Assembly (NCBI RefSeq): GCF_002897035.1
Contig: NZ_BAUX01000008.1
Span: forward strand, 62,001 to 126,000
Length of the DNA: 64,000 bases
Source of the DNA: Methylopila sp. Yamaguchi
Lineage (GTDB): Bacteria; Pseudomonadota; Alphaproteobacteria; Rhizobiales; Methylopilaceae
Direction of reading: 5' to 3'
Of this stretch, positions 6,653-16,142 are shown one piece after another; the stretch's first letter is position 1; every line of letters starts with the position of its first letter. The notes beneath the pieces are model-generated. The model was not told the DNA's origin and did no database searches. It worked only from the letters and a program-made list of their open reading frames with translations. The position numbers and the translations under genes were made by a program.

Positions 6653-9394
6653 TCACGCGCCGGCGTCGCCCTCGTCGCCGGCTTCGGCGGTCTCCTCCTC
6701 GCCGATGTGCTCGACGGAGACCACGCGCTCGCCGTCGGCGGTGTTGAACACGATCACCCCTTGCGTCGAGCGGCCCGCGAGGCGGATGCCCTCGACCGGG
6801 CAGCGGATCAGCTGGCCGGCGTTAGTCACCAGCATGATCTGATCTCCGTCCTCGACCGGGAACGAGGCGACCAGCGGCCCGTTGCGCTCGTTGGTGACCA
6901 TGGCGACGATGCCTTTGCCGCCGCGGCCGGTGACACGGTACTCGAACGACGACGAGCGCTTGCCGTAGCCGTTCTCCGAGAGCGTGAGGATCATCTGCTC
7001 GGCCGCGCTCATCGCGGCGTAGCGCTCCGGCGTGACCGCGACCTCGTCGGTCGCGCCGTCCTCGTCCGCCTCGGCCGCGGTCTCCTCGGCCGTGCTCTCG
7101 CCCTGGCCGCGGCGCACCGCGTTCGCGAGCTTGAGATAGGCCAGCCGTTCCGCCGGCTCGGCCTCGAAGTGGCGCAGGATCGAGAGCGAGATGACCTTGT
7201 CGCCCTTCGCCAGCGTGACGCCGCGGACGCCGACCGAATCGCGGCCCTTGAACACGCGGACGTCGTCGACCCGGAAGCGGATGCACTGGCCGCCAGCCGT
7301 CGTCAGCAGCACGTCGTCGTCCTCGGTGCAGATCTGCACGTCGACGATCGCCTCGCCCTCGTCGAGCTTCATGGCGATCTTGCCGGAGCGGTTGACGTTG
7401 ACGAAGTCGGACAGCTTGTTGCGCCGGACGGTGCCGCCCGAGGTCGCGAACATCACGTCGTACTTCGCCCACTCTGACTCGTTCTCGACGAGCGGCATGA
7501 TGGTGGTGATGCGCTCGTTCGGCTCGAGCGGCAGCATGTTGACCAGCGCCTTGCCGCGCGCCTGGGGCGCCGCGAGGGGCAGACGCCACACCTTCTCCTT
7601 GTAGACCTGGCCGCGCGACGAGAAGAAGAGCACCGGGGTGTGGGTGTTGGCCACGAACAGCCGGGCCACGAAGTCCTCCTCGCGGAACGACATGCCGGAG
7701 CGGCCCTTGCCGCCGCGACGCTGGGCCCGATAGGTCGCGAGCGGCACGCGCTTGACGTAGCCCGCGTGGGACACGGTCACGACCATGTCCTCGCGCTGGA
7801 TCAGGTCCTCGTCCTCGAAGTCCGCGTCGGACTCCAGGATCTCGGTGCGCCGTGGCGTGGCGAACTGCGCCTTCGCGGCCAGCAGCTCGTCGCGCACGAT
7901 CGCCTGCACCCGCTCGCGCGAGCGCAGGATCTCGAGGTAGTCGGCAATCTCGACCGCGATCTTGTCGAGCTCTTCAGCGATTTCGTCGCGCCCGAGCGCG
8001 GTGAGGCGCGCGAGCCGCAGCTCGAGGATGGCGCGGGCCTGCTCGAACGACAGCCGATAGGTGCCGTCCGCCGCCAGCTTGTGGCGTGGGTCGTCGATCA
8101 GCTCGATCAGCGGCGCGACGTCCAGCGCAGGCCAGTCGCGGTCCATCAGGCGGTCGCGCGCCGTCGCCGGGTCCGGCGCGGTGCGGATGGTGTGGATCAC
8201 CTCGTCGATGTTCGCGACGGCGATGGCGAGCCCGACCAAGACATGCGCCCGGTCGCGGGCCTTGTTGAGGCGGAACTTGGTGCGGCGGCTGATCACCTCC
8301 TCGCGGAAGGCGAGGAAGGCGACGAGCACGTCGCGGAGGTTCAACAACTCCGGCTTGCCGCCGTTGAGCGCCACCATGTTGACGCCGAAGGTCGCCTGCA
8401 GCTGGGAGAACCGGTAGAGCTGGTTCAGCACCACGTCGGCGACCGCGTCGCGCTTGAGCTCGACGACGATCCGCATGCCCTGGCGGTCGCTTTCGTCGCG
8501 CAGGTCCGAGACGCCCTCGACCCGCTTGTCGCGCACGAGCTCCGCGATTTTCTCGACCAGCGCGGCCTTGTTCACCTGATAAGGCAGCTCAGAGACGATG
8601 AGGGCCTCGCGCTCCTTGCGAACCGTCTCGACCTCGACCCGGCCGCGCATGATCACCGAACCGCGGCCGGTGGTGTAGGCCGAGCGGATGCCGCCGCGGC
8701 CGAGGATCAGGCCCGACGTCGGGAAGTCCGGCCCGGGCACGATCTCGAGCAGTTCCTCGACCTCCATCTCAGGCTTCTCGATCAGCGCCACGCAGGCGTC
8801 GACCACTTCGCCGAGATTGTGCGGTGGGATGTTGGTCGCCATGCCGACGGCGATGCCGCCCGCCCCGTTGACCAGCAGGTTCGGGAACTGCGCCGGCAGG
8901 ACCGAAGGCTCCTTCTCGGAGCCGTCGTAGTTGTCCTGGAAGTCGACCGTGTCCTCGTCGATGTCGGCCAGCAGCGCCATGGCCGGCTTCGCCAGCCGCA
9001 CCTCGGTGTACCGCATGGCGGCCGGCATATCGCCGTCGATCGAGCCGAAGTTGCCCTGGCCGTCCGCCAGCATCAGCCGCATCGAGAAGTCCTGCGCCAT
9101 GCGGACGAGCGCGAAGTAAATCGATTGGTCGCCGTGCGGGTGATACTTACCGATGACGTCGCCGACCACGCGGGCCGACTTGCGGTAGGGCCGATCGGGG
9201 AAGTAGCCGTTCTCGTTCATCGAGAACAGGATGCGCCGGTGCACCGGTTTCAGGCCGTCGCGCACGTCGGGAAGCGCGCGCGCCACGATGACGCTCATCG
9301 CATAGTCGAGATACGAGCGACGCATCTCGTCGGCGATGGAGACGGGCTTGATGTCGGACGGGCCGCCGGACGTCGGATCGGTAGGATCGGCCAA
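6653..9394 (-). CDS. gyrA: DNA gyrase subunit A
   Basis: 913 residues if started at the TTG at 9394 (product [11 protein letters not shown]...); the frame is open to a GTG at 9481 but the extra 29 residues look like noise. The type II topoisomerase A subunit cleaves and rejoins DNA using Tyr129 in 'MRYTEVRLA'. The winged-helix '[18 protein letters not shown]', the 'QTAS/GyrA box'-type repeats of the C-terminal beta-pinwheel ('[13 protein letters not shown]' near residue 560) and an acidic tail are present. An Ala/Glu-rich insertion occurs around residues 785-810. In the quinolone-resistance region the sequence reads [12 protein letters not shown], so positions equivalent to E. coli Ser83 and Asp87 are Gln90 and Phe94. 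The TTG start lacks a strong Shine-Dalgarno. Confidence 0.97.
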   Translation of the reverse strand: MADPTDPTSGGPSDIKPVSIADEMRRSYLDYAMSVIVARALPDVRDGLKPVHRRILFSMNENGYFPDRPYRKSARVVGDVIGKYHPHGDQSIYFALVRMAQDFSMRLMLADGQGNFGSIDGDMPAAMRYTEVRLAKPAMALLADIDEDTVDFQDNYDGSEKEPSVLPAQFPNLLVNGAGGIAVGMATNIPPHNLGEVVDACVALIEKPEMEVEELLEIVPGPDFPTSGLILGRGGIRSAYTTGRGSVIMRGRVEVETVRKEREALIVSELPYQVNKAALVEKIAELVRDKRVEGVSDLRDESDRQGMRIVVELKRDAVADVVLNQLYRFSQLQATFGVNMVALNGGKPELLNLRDVLVAFLAFREEVISRRTKFRLNKARDRAHVLVGLAIAVANIDEVIHTIRTAPDPATARDRLMDRDWPALDVAPLIELIDDPRHKLAADGTYRLSFEQARAILELRLARLTALGRDEIAEELDKIAVEIADYLEILRSRERVQAIVRDELLAAKAQFATPRRTEILESDADFEDEDLIQREDMVVTVSHAGYVKRVPLATYRAQRRGGKGRSGMSFREEDFVARLFVANTHTPVLFFSSRGQVYKEKVWRLPLAAPQARGKALVNMLPLEPNERITTIMPLVENESEWAKYDVMFATSGGTVRRNKLSDFVNVNRSGKIAMKLDEGEAIVDVQICTEDDDVLLTTAGGQCIRFRVDDVRVFKGRDSVGVRGVTLAKGDKVISLSILRHFEAEPAERLAYLKLANAVRRGQGESTAEETAAEADEDGATDEVAVTPERYAAMSAAEQMILTLSENGYGKRSSSFEYRVTGRGGKGIVAMVTNERNGPLVASFPVEDGDQIMLVTNAGQLIRCPVEGIRLAGRSTQGVIVFNTADGERVVSVEHIGEEETAEAGDEGDAGA

Positions 9395-9627
9395 GATTGA
9401 AATGCTTTCGATCGTTGCTTGCGGCCCGCAAACTAGACGATTCCGCGCCCCGACGCCAACTTCGCCCCCCGATTCGAGCACACTAAAAGCGCAATGCGAT
9501 CAGGGGCTTACGGCCGCAGTGCAGAGCGCATGCCGGAAACACGTCTGGGACCCACCGCTCTTTCGCCCCGCAGCGACTGTGGATAGGCTCTTGAGGCTCT
9601 CCCGCCGCGCCGTCTCGGGATCCCCGC

Positions 9628-10254
9628 GTGCTCCTCGATTTCGTCTCGTCCGCCTTCGTCACGTTGCTTGTGACGATGGACCCGGTCGGCCTCGCGCCGG
9701 TGTTCCTGGCGCTCACGCCGGGGGCGAGCGGCAGCGCGCGCCGGCGGATCGCTCTCCGCGCCGTGATCATCGCGTTCTGCGTCCTGGCGGGCTTCGCTCT
9801 GGTCGGCGACTGGCTGCTGCGCCAGCTCGGCATCACCCTGCCGGCCTTCCGCATCGCCGGCGGCATCCTGCTGTTCTGGATCGCCTTCGAGATGATCTTC
9901 CAGCTGCGGATGGAGCGGAAGGCCTCGACGGCGGAGCAGGCGCTGCAGGAGCATTACAACGACCTCGCCGCCTTTCCGCTCGCCATCCCGCTGATGGCCG
10001 GCCCCGGCGCGATCGCCGCCGTGCTGCTGTTTTCCGGCCGCGCCGGCGGCGATCCGATCCGCTTCGGCGTGCTGATCGGGACGGTCGCGCTGGTCACCGC
10101 CGCCTGCTACCTCGCCTTCCGTTTCGCGGAGCCGATCGATCGGCTGCTGGGACGGACCGGCAACCTGGTGCTCACGCGCCTGCTCGGCGTCATCCTCGCG
10201 GCGCTCGCCGTCCAGTTCGCGATCGACGGCGTGAAGGCGGTGATCGCGAACTGA
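9628..10254 (+). CDS. MarC-family (UPF0056) integral membrane protein
   Basis: 208 residues from a GTG start. Six hydrophobic segments are visible, with the family hallmarks 'FVTLLVTMDPVGLAPVF' near the N-terminus, 'GGILLFWIAFEMIF' near residue 80 and 'AFPLAIPLMAGPGAIAAVLLF' (in two halves, around residues 112-132). MarC proteins were once linked to multiple antibiotic resistance but their transport role is unproven. It is divergent from gyrA; the roughly 230 bp between them should carry both promoters. An internal charged loop 'LRMERKASTAEQALQEHYN' (residues about 92-110) separates the two halves. Confidence 0.9.
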   Translation: MLLDFVSSAFVTLLVTMDPVGLAPVFLALTPGASGSARRRIALRAVIIAFCVLAGFALVGDWLLRQLGITLPAFRIAGGILLFWIAFEMIFQLRMERKASTAEQALQEHYNDLAAFPLAIPLMAGPGAIAAVLLFSGRAGGDPIRFGVLIGTVALVTAACYLAFRFAEPIDRLLGRTGNLVLTRLLGVILAALAVQFAIDGVKAVIAN

Positions 10255-10306
10255 GCCAGTCCGGGCGTCCATTGCTCCGCCCCGCCGCGGCGACTAGGTT
10301 CCCGCG

Positions 10307-11734
10307 ATGACAGACGCCCCCCTCTCCCCCATCCACGTCGTCGGCGGCGGCCTCGCCGGCTCCGAGGCGGCCTGGCAGATCGCCAACGCCGGCGTGCCCG
10401 TGACGCTGCACGAGATGCGGCCCGAGCGATCGACCGACGCGCATCAGACCGACGGCCTCGCCGAGCTGGTGTGCTCGAACTCGTTCCGTTCCGACGACGC
10501 CGAGCAGAACGCGGTGGGCCTGCTGCATCAGGAGATGCGGCGGCTCAACTCGCTGGTGATGCGGGCGGCGGACGGCGCCCAGGTGCCGGCCGGCGGCGCC
10601 CTCGCCGTGGACCGCGAGGCCTTCTCGGCCGCCGTGACGGCGGCTCTGGAATCGCACCCGCTGGTCACGATCGTCCGCTCGGAAATCGCCGGCCTGCCGC
10701 CCGAGGCTTGGGACAGCGTCATCGTGGCGACCGGCCCGCTTACCTCGCCGGCGCTGGCGGAGGCCGTGCGCGCCGTCACCGGCGAGGGCGAACTTGCCTT
10801 CTTCGACGCCATCGCGCCGATCGTGCACGCCGACTCGATCGACATGTCCATCGCCTGGCGGCAGTCTCGCTACGACAAGGTCGGGCCTGGCGGCACCGGC
10901 GCCGACTACGTCAACTGCCCGATGACGCGCGAGCAGTACGAAGCCTTCGTCGCGGGGCTGGTCGCCGGCGACAAGGTCTCGTTCAAGGAGTGGGAGGCGA
11001 CGACGCCGTACTTCGACGGCTGTCTGCCGGTCGAGGTGATGGCGGAGCGCGGGCCGGAGACGCTGCGGCACGGCCCGATGAAGCCGATGGGCCTGACGAA
11101 CGCTCACCAGCCCGACGTCAAGGCCTACGCCGTCGTCCAGCTCCGCCAGGACAACGCGCTGGGCACGCTCTACAACATGGTCGGTTTCCAGACGAAGCTG
11201 CGCCACGCCGAACAGGTCCGGCTGTTCCGCACCATTCCGGGGCTCGAGAACGCCGAGTTCGCCCGGCTCGGCGGCCTTCACCGCAACACCTACCTGCACA
11301 GCCCGAAGCTGCTCGACCCGACGCTGCGCCTGAAAGCCCAGCCGCGCCTGCGCTTCGCCGGCCAGATCACTGGTTGCGAGGGCTATGTGGAGAGCGCCGC
11401 GGTCGGCCTGATGGCCGGACGTTTCGCCGCCGGCGAGCGGCTCGGCCGAGCCTTCGCCCCGCCGCCCGTCACCACCGCGCTCGGCGCGCTCCTCGGCCAC
11501 ATCACCGGCGGCCACCTCAGCGTCGAGGGCGAAGGCCCGCGGAGCTACCAGCCGATGAACGTCAACTTCGGCCTGTTCCCGCCGGTCGAGGGCGCGCTGC
11601 GCATGCCCGACGGATCGCGCCCGCGCGGCGCTCAGAAGGCGGCGGTGAAGAAGCGCATGCTGACCGACCGCGCGCGCGCCGACCTTGCCGCGTGGCTCGG
11701 CGGATCACAGCTGCCGGCGGAGGCTGCGGAATGA
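10307..11734 (+). CDS. trmFO: Methylenetetrahydrofolate-tRNA-(uracil-5-)-methyltransferase
   Basis: 475 residues. TrmFO is the folate- and FAD-dependent enzyme that methylates U54 in the tRNA T-loop. Evidence: N-terminal dinucleotide-binding '[16 protein letters not shown]' (residues 10-25), the family-specific '[12 protein letters not shown]' with its conserved Cys near residue 51, 'MVGFQTKL' near residue 290, 'RNTYLHSP' near residue 326 and '[20 protein letters not shown]' (split, residues 350-370). The last codon overlaps the next gene by ATGA, so the two are translationally coupled. No obvious Shine-Dalgarno precedes the ATG. Confidence 0.96.
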   Translation: MTDAPLSPIHVVGGGLAGSEAAWQIANAGVPVTLHEMRPERSTDAHQTDGLAELVCSNSFRSDDAEQNAVGLLHQEMRRLNSLVMRAADGAQVPAGGALAVDREAFSAAVTAALESHPLVTIVRSEIAGLPPEAWDSVIVATGPLTSPALAEAVRAVTGEGELAFFDAIAPIVHADSIDMSIAWRQSRYDKVGPGGTGADYVNCPMTREQYEAFVAGLVAGDKVSFKEWEATTPYFDGCLPVEVMAERGPETLRHGPMKPMGLTNAHQPDVKAYAVVQLRQDNALGTLYNMVGFQTKLRHAEQVRLFRTIPGLENAEFARLGGLHRNTYLHSPKLLDPTLRLKAQPRLRFAGQITGCEGYVESAAVGLMAGRFAAGERLGRAFAPPPVTTALGALLGHITGGHLSVEGEGPRSYQPMNVNFGLFPPVEGALRMPDGSRPRGAQKAAVKKRMLTDRARADLAAWLGGSQLPAEAAE

Positions 11735-12063
11735 GCGAGACGATCGAGGATCTGGTGTTCCGGCTCGCCAGCGAGCGCGGGCTCGGCAAGACGATCTGCC
11801 CGACCGAGGCCGCCAAGGCCGCCGCCGAGCAGCGCGGGGAGGAGGACTGGCACGGCCGCCTGTCCGACGTCCGCGCCGCCGCCGTCCGCCTCGCCCGACG
11901 CGGCAAGCTCGCCGTCTACCGCAAGGGCAAGCCGGTCGATCCCAACAACTTCAAGGGCATCTACCGCATCGGGCTGCCCGCCCCGGACGCGGCCGACGAG
12001 ACCGAGCCGGAGGCCGAGGCGGTGATTACCGACGCCGAACGGTCCGACGGCGGCGACGACTGA
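11731..12063 (+). CDS. DUF3253 protein
   Basis: 110 residues, start overlapping the trmFO stop as ATGA. Residues 5-80 match the small winged-helix-like DUF3253 family: '[21 protein letters not shown]' (in part), '[32 protein letters not shown]' (in part) and '[10 protein letters not shown]'. The C-terminal 30 residues are acidic and low in complexity ([10 protein letters not shown]...SDGGDD). The family is often small and cytosolic with no known function; the basic middle and predicted helix-turn-helix suggest nucleic-acid contact, which is inference. Confidence 0.85.
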   Translation: MSETIEDLVFRLASERGLGKTICPTEAAKAAAEQRGEEDWHGRLSDVRAAAVRLARRGKLAVYRKGKPVDPNNFKGIYRIGLPAPDAADETEPEAEAVITDAERSDGGDD

Positions 12064-12156
12064 GAGCGGGAGCTCTGATCGCGGACGGCGATGATTGGAA
12101 AGCGCTGAGATTGTGTCCCTGCCTTGAGCCGGGACCCGGCGTCGCGCGGGACCGAA

Positions 12157-12277
12157 GCGCGGGCTTCGAGACGCCGGTCCCTGGTCGACTGCTCAGCATG
12201 AGGCGGTTTGCGTCTCTGGAACCTGCCCCCTCCTGATGCTCAGGAGCCCGCCATCCGGCGGGCGTCTCGAAGCACGC
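12157..12277. repeat. Large imperfect palindromic (REP-like) element
   Basis: Left half 12157-12203 and right half 12229-12277 are inverted copies over about 47 nt. The cores are CTTCGAGACGCC (12164-12175) and GGCGTCTCGAAG (12261-12272), and each half ends in a CTCAGCATGAGG-like block. The motif of a 'CTTCGAGACGC' arm and a 'CTCAGCATGAGG' arm is familiar from dispersed intergenic palindromes of Hyphomicrobiales. It occupies most of the 400-bp gap after the DUF3253 gene. Confidence 0.75.
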
Positions 12278-12298
12278 AAGGCCGCAGGGGGCCCTTCC

Positions 12299-12373
12299 GA
12301 CGTCGCGCTCGTGCAGCACCTTGTTGCGCTGGAGGTCATGCAACAGCGCGAGGGGGACGCAGTCGGACGCATC
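12299..12373 (-). pseudogene. Degenerate fragment of a second kup gene
   Basis: About 25 codons on the minus strand read DASDCVPLALLHDLQRNK followed by VLHERDV. The intact KUP protein encoded nearby has SSPDVAPPALLHNLKHNK then VLHERNV at about residue 520, and roughly 15 of 25 positions are identical, at the nucleotide level too (CGCTCGTGCAGCACCTTGTTG shared almost exactly). There is no start codon or further KUP sequence around it, so this is a relic of a duplicated or replaced kup, stranded 0.85 kb downstream of the intact gene's 3' end and beside the palindromic element. Confidence 0.75.
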
Positions 12374-12463
12374 GCGGCGCCCGATCTCGCCTTGTGCGAG
12401 CATTTTGGGCGCTCTACGATTTAGGCTACGCGCAGGCTCGAATTCGAAACCGACGAAGACCGA

Positions 12464-13105
12464 ATGGGCGATTTTGTTTCAATCTCAGGCTTTTCCGTCG
12501 TCGCGTTCACGTTGGCGCTTGCACCGCTGACGTCTGGATTAGCCTTAGGAGCCGAGCTCAAGTCGGGTCCGGCGCAACCGGCGAAGGACAATCGCGCCTC
12601 GATCGACGACCTCCAAGTTTCGCTTTGCCAGTCGATAGCGGACGCTCTCAAGCGCCGAGGCCGCCCGGAAGATCCTGTGTGCAAGAATATCCTCGAGACG
12701 CATCGGGCGGGGTCGAACAAGAAGTCGATGCAAGCTTACTGCCGCGGCGGTCCGGCCAAAGCCGATATATGCGAACTCGCGCGCGCGACGGCCGCTCGCC
12801 TCTCGACAAGCCTTCCAATCAGAATCAATGCGCAGTCGTCGCTGACGGGCGCGCAAGCCAAGGGCAAGGCGCTCACGCTGACCTACACGTTCAACGTTGC
12901 AGGCAGTCAGGTCCGAGGGCTCGCCACGCACGGGTTTCAATCGACGCCTGAGACGGCCGAAAGCCTATCCGCGCAGGCTCGGAACCAAGTCTGCAGCATC
13001 GCCTCCATGACCTCGGTCGTGAACGCCGGACTGCAGATCGAGACCTTCTACGTGTCCAGGGACAACAAGCTCCTCGGTTCGGCGAACGTGAACCGGTGCC
13101 CCTGA
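12464..13105 (+). CDS. Hypothetical exported protein
   Basis: 213 residues. The N-terminus is a plausible Sec signal peptide (hydrophobic 'VVAFTLALAPLTSGLALGA', cleavage near residue 30). The mature part has six Cys (for example CQSIADAL, VCKNIL, YCRGG, ICELA, VCSIASM, RCP at the very end), suggesting disulfides in the periplasm, and ends in 'VSRDNKLLGSANVNRCP', the look of an antiparallel-sheet domain. Composition is a little less GC-rich than its neighbours. It ends 47 nt before the convergent kup stop. I do not recognise a family; no clear Shine-Dalgarno supports the ATG. Confidence 0.65.
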   Translation: MGDFVSISGFSVVAFTLALAPLTSGLALGAELKSGPAQPAKDNRASIDDLQVSLCQSIADALKRRGRPEDPVCKNILETHRAGSNKKSMQAYCRGGPAKADICELARATAARLSTSLPIRINAQSSLTGAQAKGKALTLTYTFNVAGSQVRGLATHGFQSTPETAESLSAQARNQVCSIASMTSVVNAGLQIETFYVSRDNKLLGSANVNRCP

Positions 13106-13152
13106 TCTAGGGACGGCCTCGCTCACCAGGCGGCGGCTTCGGCGATCCGATC

Positions 13153-15132
13153 TCACACCACCATCTGGTTGCCGAGCTCGATCACGCGGCCGGCGGGGAT
13201 GCGGAAATACTCGGTGGCGTCGTAGGACTGGCGCACCAGGCTGATGAACACGTGGTCCTGCCACAGCGGCATGCCGACGCTGGCGGAGGCGCGGAACGAG
13301 CGGCGCCCGACGAAGAACGACGTCTTCATCATGTCGAAGGGCAGGCCGTACTCCTTCGCCTGGGCGAGAGCCCGCGGCAGGTTCGGATCCTCCATGAAAC
13401 CGTAGCGGATGTGGAGGGTCGCGAACTCCTCCGACACCCGGTGCAGCTCGATCCGCTCGTTGTCCGGCACGATCGGCAGCGGCTCGGTGCGCACCGTCAG
13501 GATGACGTTCCGCTCGTGCAGCACCTTGTTGTGCTTGAGGTTGTGCAGGAGCGCGGGCGGCGCGACGTCGGGCGAGGACGTCAGGTACATCGCGGTGCCC
13601 TTCACGCGTGTCGCCGAGCTCGTGCTCATGGACTTCGCGAACTCGGCGAGCGGGATGCTCTCGCGCTTGATGCGGCCCTCGACGAAGCGCACGCCGCGGA
13701 TCCAGGTCCACATCAGCATGACGACGAAGGCGCCGAGGATCAGCGGGATGTAGCCGCCGTCCTTGAGCTTCAGCAGGTTGGCGCTGAGGAAGGTGAAGTC
13801 CACGATCAGGAACGGCGTCATCACCGCCGCGGCGGTGGCCCAGCCGTAGCCCCAGGTCTTGGCGATGACGACGACCGCGAGGATGCTGGTCACCACCATC
13901 GTGCCGGTGACCGCGATGCCGTAGGCGGCGGCGAGCGCGCTTGAGGTCTGGAACACGATGACCAGCACCAGCACGCCGATCAGCATCAGCCAGTTGACCT
14001 TCGGCATGTAGATCTGGCCGGCCTGGGTCTCGGAGGTGTGCTGCACTTCGAGATGGGGCAGCAGGCCAAGCTGCATCGCCTGCCGCGTCAGGGAGTAGGC
14101 GCCGGAGATCACGGCCTGGCTCGCGACGACGGTCGCGACGCAGGCGAGGATCACGAGCGGCAGGCGGAACCACTCCGGGGCCGTGAGGAAGAACAGCTCC
14201 TTGATCGCGGACGGATCCGAGATCGCGAGCGCGCCCTGGCCCAGATAGTTGATCACGAGCGAGGGCAGCACGAGCCCGAGCCACGCCAGCCGGATCGGCC
14301 CGCGGCCGAAATGGCCCATGTCGGCGTAGAGCGCCTCGGCGCCGGTCACGGCGAGGAAGGTCGCGCCGAGCACGATGAAGGCGAGCCAGCCGTGGTCAAC
14401 CAGGAACAGCACCGCGTGGTAGGGGTTCAAGGCGTGGAGAACGACCGGCGCGTCGAAGATGTGGATCGCGCCGAGCACCGCCAGCGTGATGAACCAGACC
14501 ACCGTGATCGGCCCGAACCAAGCCGCGACCTTGCCCGTGCCCGAGGACTGCACGGCGTAGAGCGCCACGATGATGCCGATGGTGATCGGCAGCACGTAGG
14601 GGTCGAACACCGGGGTCGCGACCTTGAGGCCTTCGACCGCCGACAGCACCGAGATCGCGGGCGTCAGAATGGCGTCGCCGTAGAACAGCGCGGCGCCGAT
14701 GACGCCGAGCGCGAGCAGCGGCGTGCTGGAGCGCCCCAGCGCCTGCTGCGCGAGCGCCATCAGCGAAAGCGTGCCGCCCTCGCCGTGGTTGTCCGCCCGC
14801 AGCAGAATGAAGACGTACTTGAAGGTGACGACGACGACGAGCGCCCAGGTGAGCAGCGAGACGATGCCGATCACCTCCTCCGTGCTCGGCGCGTGGCCGA
14901 GGTGGAGCAGGGACTCGCGCATGGCGTAGAGCGGACTGGTGCCGATGTCGCCGTAGACGACGCCGACGCTGCCGATCGTCAGCGACCAAAAGCCGTGGCG
15001 CTTGTCGTGGACGACCAGCCCCTCCGCCACGCTCGCGCCATGCGTGCCCGTCGCCCCGGGCGTCAGAGAGCCGGCCTGCCCCTCGGGCGACCCGGACGGG
15101 CCGGCCGCGCCAGCGCTGGAACTGTCAGTCAT
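13153..15132 (-). CDS. kup: KUP-type potassium uptake protein
   Basis: 659 residues, normal for KUP/HAK transporters, which bring in K+ with protons. After a Gly/Ser-rich cytosolic N-terminus of about 45 residues comes the hallmark 'GSVGVVYGDIGTSPLYAM' (residues 53-70) and about twelve helices to residue 460, including 'ADNHGEGGTLSLMALA' near residue 115 and 'FYGDAILTPAISVLSAVEGL' (in part) near residue 150. A C-terminal cytosolic domain follows, with 'LLHNLKHNKVLHERNV' near residue 525, and ends in a short beta segment. It is monocistronic; YdcF lies 78 nt upstream in the same direction. Confidence 0.96.
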   Translation of the reverse strand: MTDSSSAGAAGPSGSPEGQAGSLTPGATGTHGASVAEGLVVHDKRHGFWSLTIGSVGVVYGDIGTSPLYAMRESLLHLGHAPSTEEVIGIVSLLTWALVVVVTFKYVFILLRADNHGEGGTLSLMALAQQALGRSSTPLLALGVIGAALFYGDAILTPAISVLSAVEGLKVATPVFDPYVLPITIGIIVALYAVQSSGTGKVAAWFGPITVVWFITLAVLGAIHIFDAPVVLHALNPYHAVLFLVDHGWLAFIVLGATFLAVTGAEALYADMGHFGRGPIRLAWLGLVLPSLVINYLGQGALAISDPSAIKELFFLTAPEWFRLPLVILACVATVVASQAVISGAYSLTRQAMQLGLLPHLEVQHTSETQAGQIYMPKVNWLMLIGVLVLVIVFQTSSALAAAYGIAVTGTMVVTSILAVVVIAKTWGYGWATAAAVMTPFLIVDFTFLSANLLKLKDGGYIPLILGAFVVMLMWTWIRGVRFVEGRIKRESIPLAEFAKSMSTSSATRVKGTAMYLTSSPDVAPPALLHNLKHNKVLHERNVILTVRTEPLPIVPDNERIELHRVSEEFATLHIRYGFMEDPNLPRALAQAKEYGLPFDMMKTSFFVGRRSFRASASVGMPLWQDHVFISLVRQSYDATEYFRIPAGRVIELGNQMVV

Positions 15133-15210
15133 GGAGAACCTTGAGCCGCGTTGCGGGGGTGCGGGCGACCTATGGACGGCGAAACGCTGCGTCGCAGTAT
15201 GTGTGGTCTT

Positions 15211-16002
15211 TTAAGGGCGGGGCAACGGGGCGCTCACATATCCCAGCAGCCAGTAGCTCACAAGTCCGACCCACTCCCGCACCGCGATGTCGACCCGACG
15301 CAGGCCGGCGCCGACCGAGGAGAACGGACGCCACGCGTCCTCCGGGCCGCGGGTGCGGTAGTCCACCGGCCAAGCCTCCACGGGAAAGTCGGCCGCGCGG
15401 AAACAGCCGATCGCCCGCGGCATATGGTAGGCGGAGGTGACGAGCAGCCAACGCTCGCCCGGCTTCGGCGTCACCAGGTCGAGGGTGAAGCGCGCGTTCT
15501 CCACCGTGTTGCGCGACGCGCCCTCGAGCGTAATGCGCTCACGCGCGATCCCGAAGCTCACGAACATGCGCTCGGCGAGGTCGGCCTCCGTCGCGCCGTC
15601 GAACAGCATCGAGCCGGAGCCGCCGGTGAAGGCGATGCGCGCGTCAGGCCACCGCCGCGCGAGCTCCGCGACAACCGTCATGCGCTCGGCGGCCTCGGTC
15701 AGCGCGACGTCCTGACGCGAGCCCGCGACGATGGTGTCGAACGATCCGCCGAGCACGACGATCCCCGCCGGCGCCGGCCCCTCTTCGACCCGGGGGAACC
15801 GCTCCTCGAGCGGCAGCAGCAGAAGATTGCCAAGCGGCGACAGGCCCGCGATCGCGACGCCTATCACCGAGACGGCCATGAACGCCGCTCCCACCCCCCG
15901 AAAGCCGAAGGCCGCGAGCGCGGCGCCGAGCAAGCCGAGCAGAGCGAGCGCGTTCGACGGCGCGGCGACGAAGCCCAGGATCTTGGACGCAACGAAGAAC
16001 AT
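15211..16002 (-). CDS. YdcF/ElyC-family (DUF218) membrane protein
   Basis: 263 residues. Two N-terminal membrane helices (residues about 13-35 and 38-58) precede the DUF218 domain, which starts 'GIVVLGGSFDTI' near residue 80 and contains the family's conserved acidic and Asn residues in 'TGGSGSMLFDGATEADLAERMF' (in part), 'EGASRNTVENARFTLDL' and 'LVTSAYHMPRAIGCFRAAD' (in pieces). ElyC-like proteins affect envelope integrity and undecaprenyl-linked glycan metabolism; the enzymatic activity of the family is not settled. Standalone gene between kup and a divergent acyltransferase. Confidence 0.9.
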   Translation of the reverse strand: MFFVASKILGFVAAPSNALALLGLLGAALAAFGFRGVGAAFMAVSVIGVAIAGLSPLGNLLLLPLEERFPRVEEGPAPAGIVVLGGSFDTIVAGSRQDVALTEAAERMTVVAELARRWPDARIAFTGGSGSMLFDGATEADLAERMFVSFGIARERITLEGASRNTVENARFTLDLVTPKPGERWLLVTSAYHMPRAIGCFRAADFPVEAWPVDYRTRGPEDAWRPFSSVGAGLRRVDIAVREWVGLVSYWLLGYVSAPLPRP

Positions 16003-16142
16003 TCAGGGCCTCGCGGGACTGCCGCGCGATCGACGGACCGCGGGCGACTCTTTCTTCACGAGCGGAAGTCTAGAGTGCGCGGAGGCGCGCGCCATTGCGC
16101 CCGCCGAGATCGTGACTGACGGCCAAGGATCCGCTCGCCCCG

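Noticed and set aside
7640-9400. Long plus-strand open frame (586 codons) antisense to gyrA
   Set aside because: It is the shadow of a high-GC gene: Arg/His/Asp-rich content, no ribosome binding site, and the minus strand encodes a full GyrA.
9395-9481. GTG start for gyrA at 9481
   Set aside because: The extra 29 residues have no similarity to GyrA N-termini; the TTG at 9394 gives the expected start.
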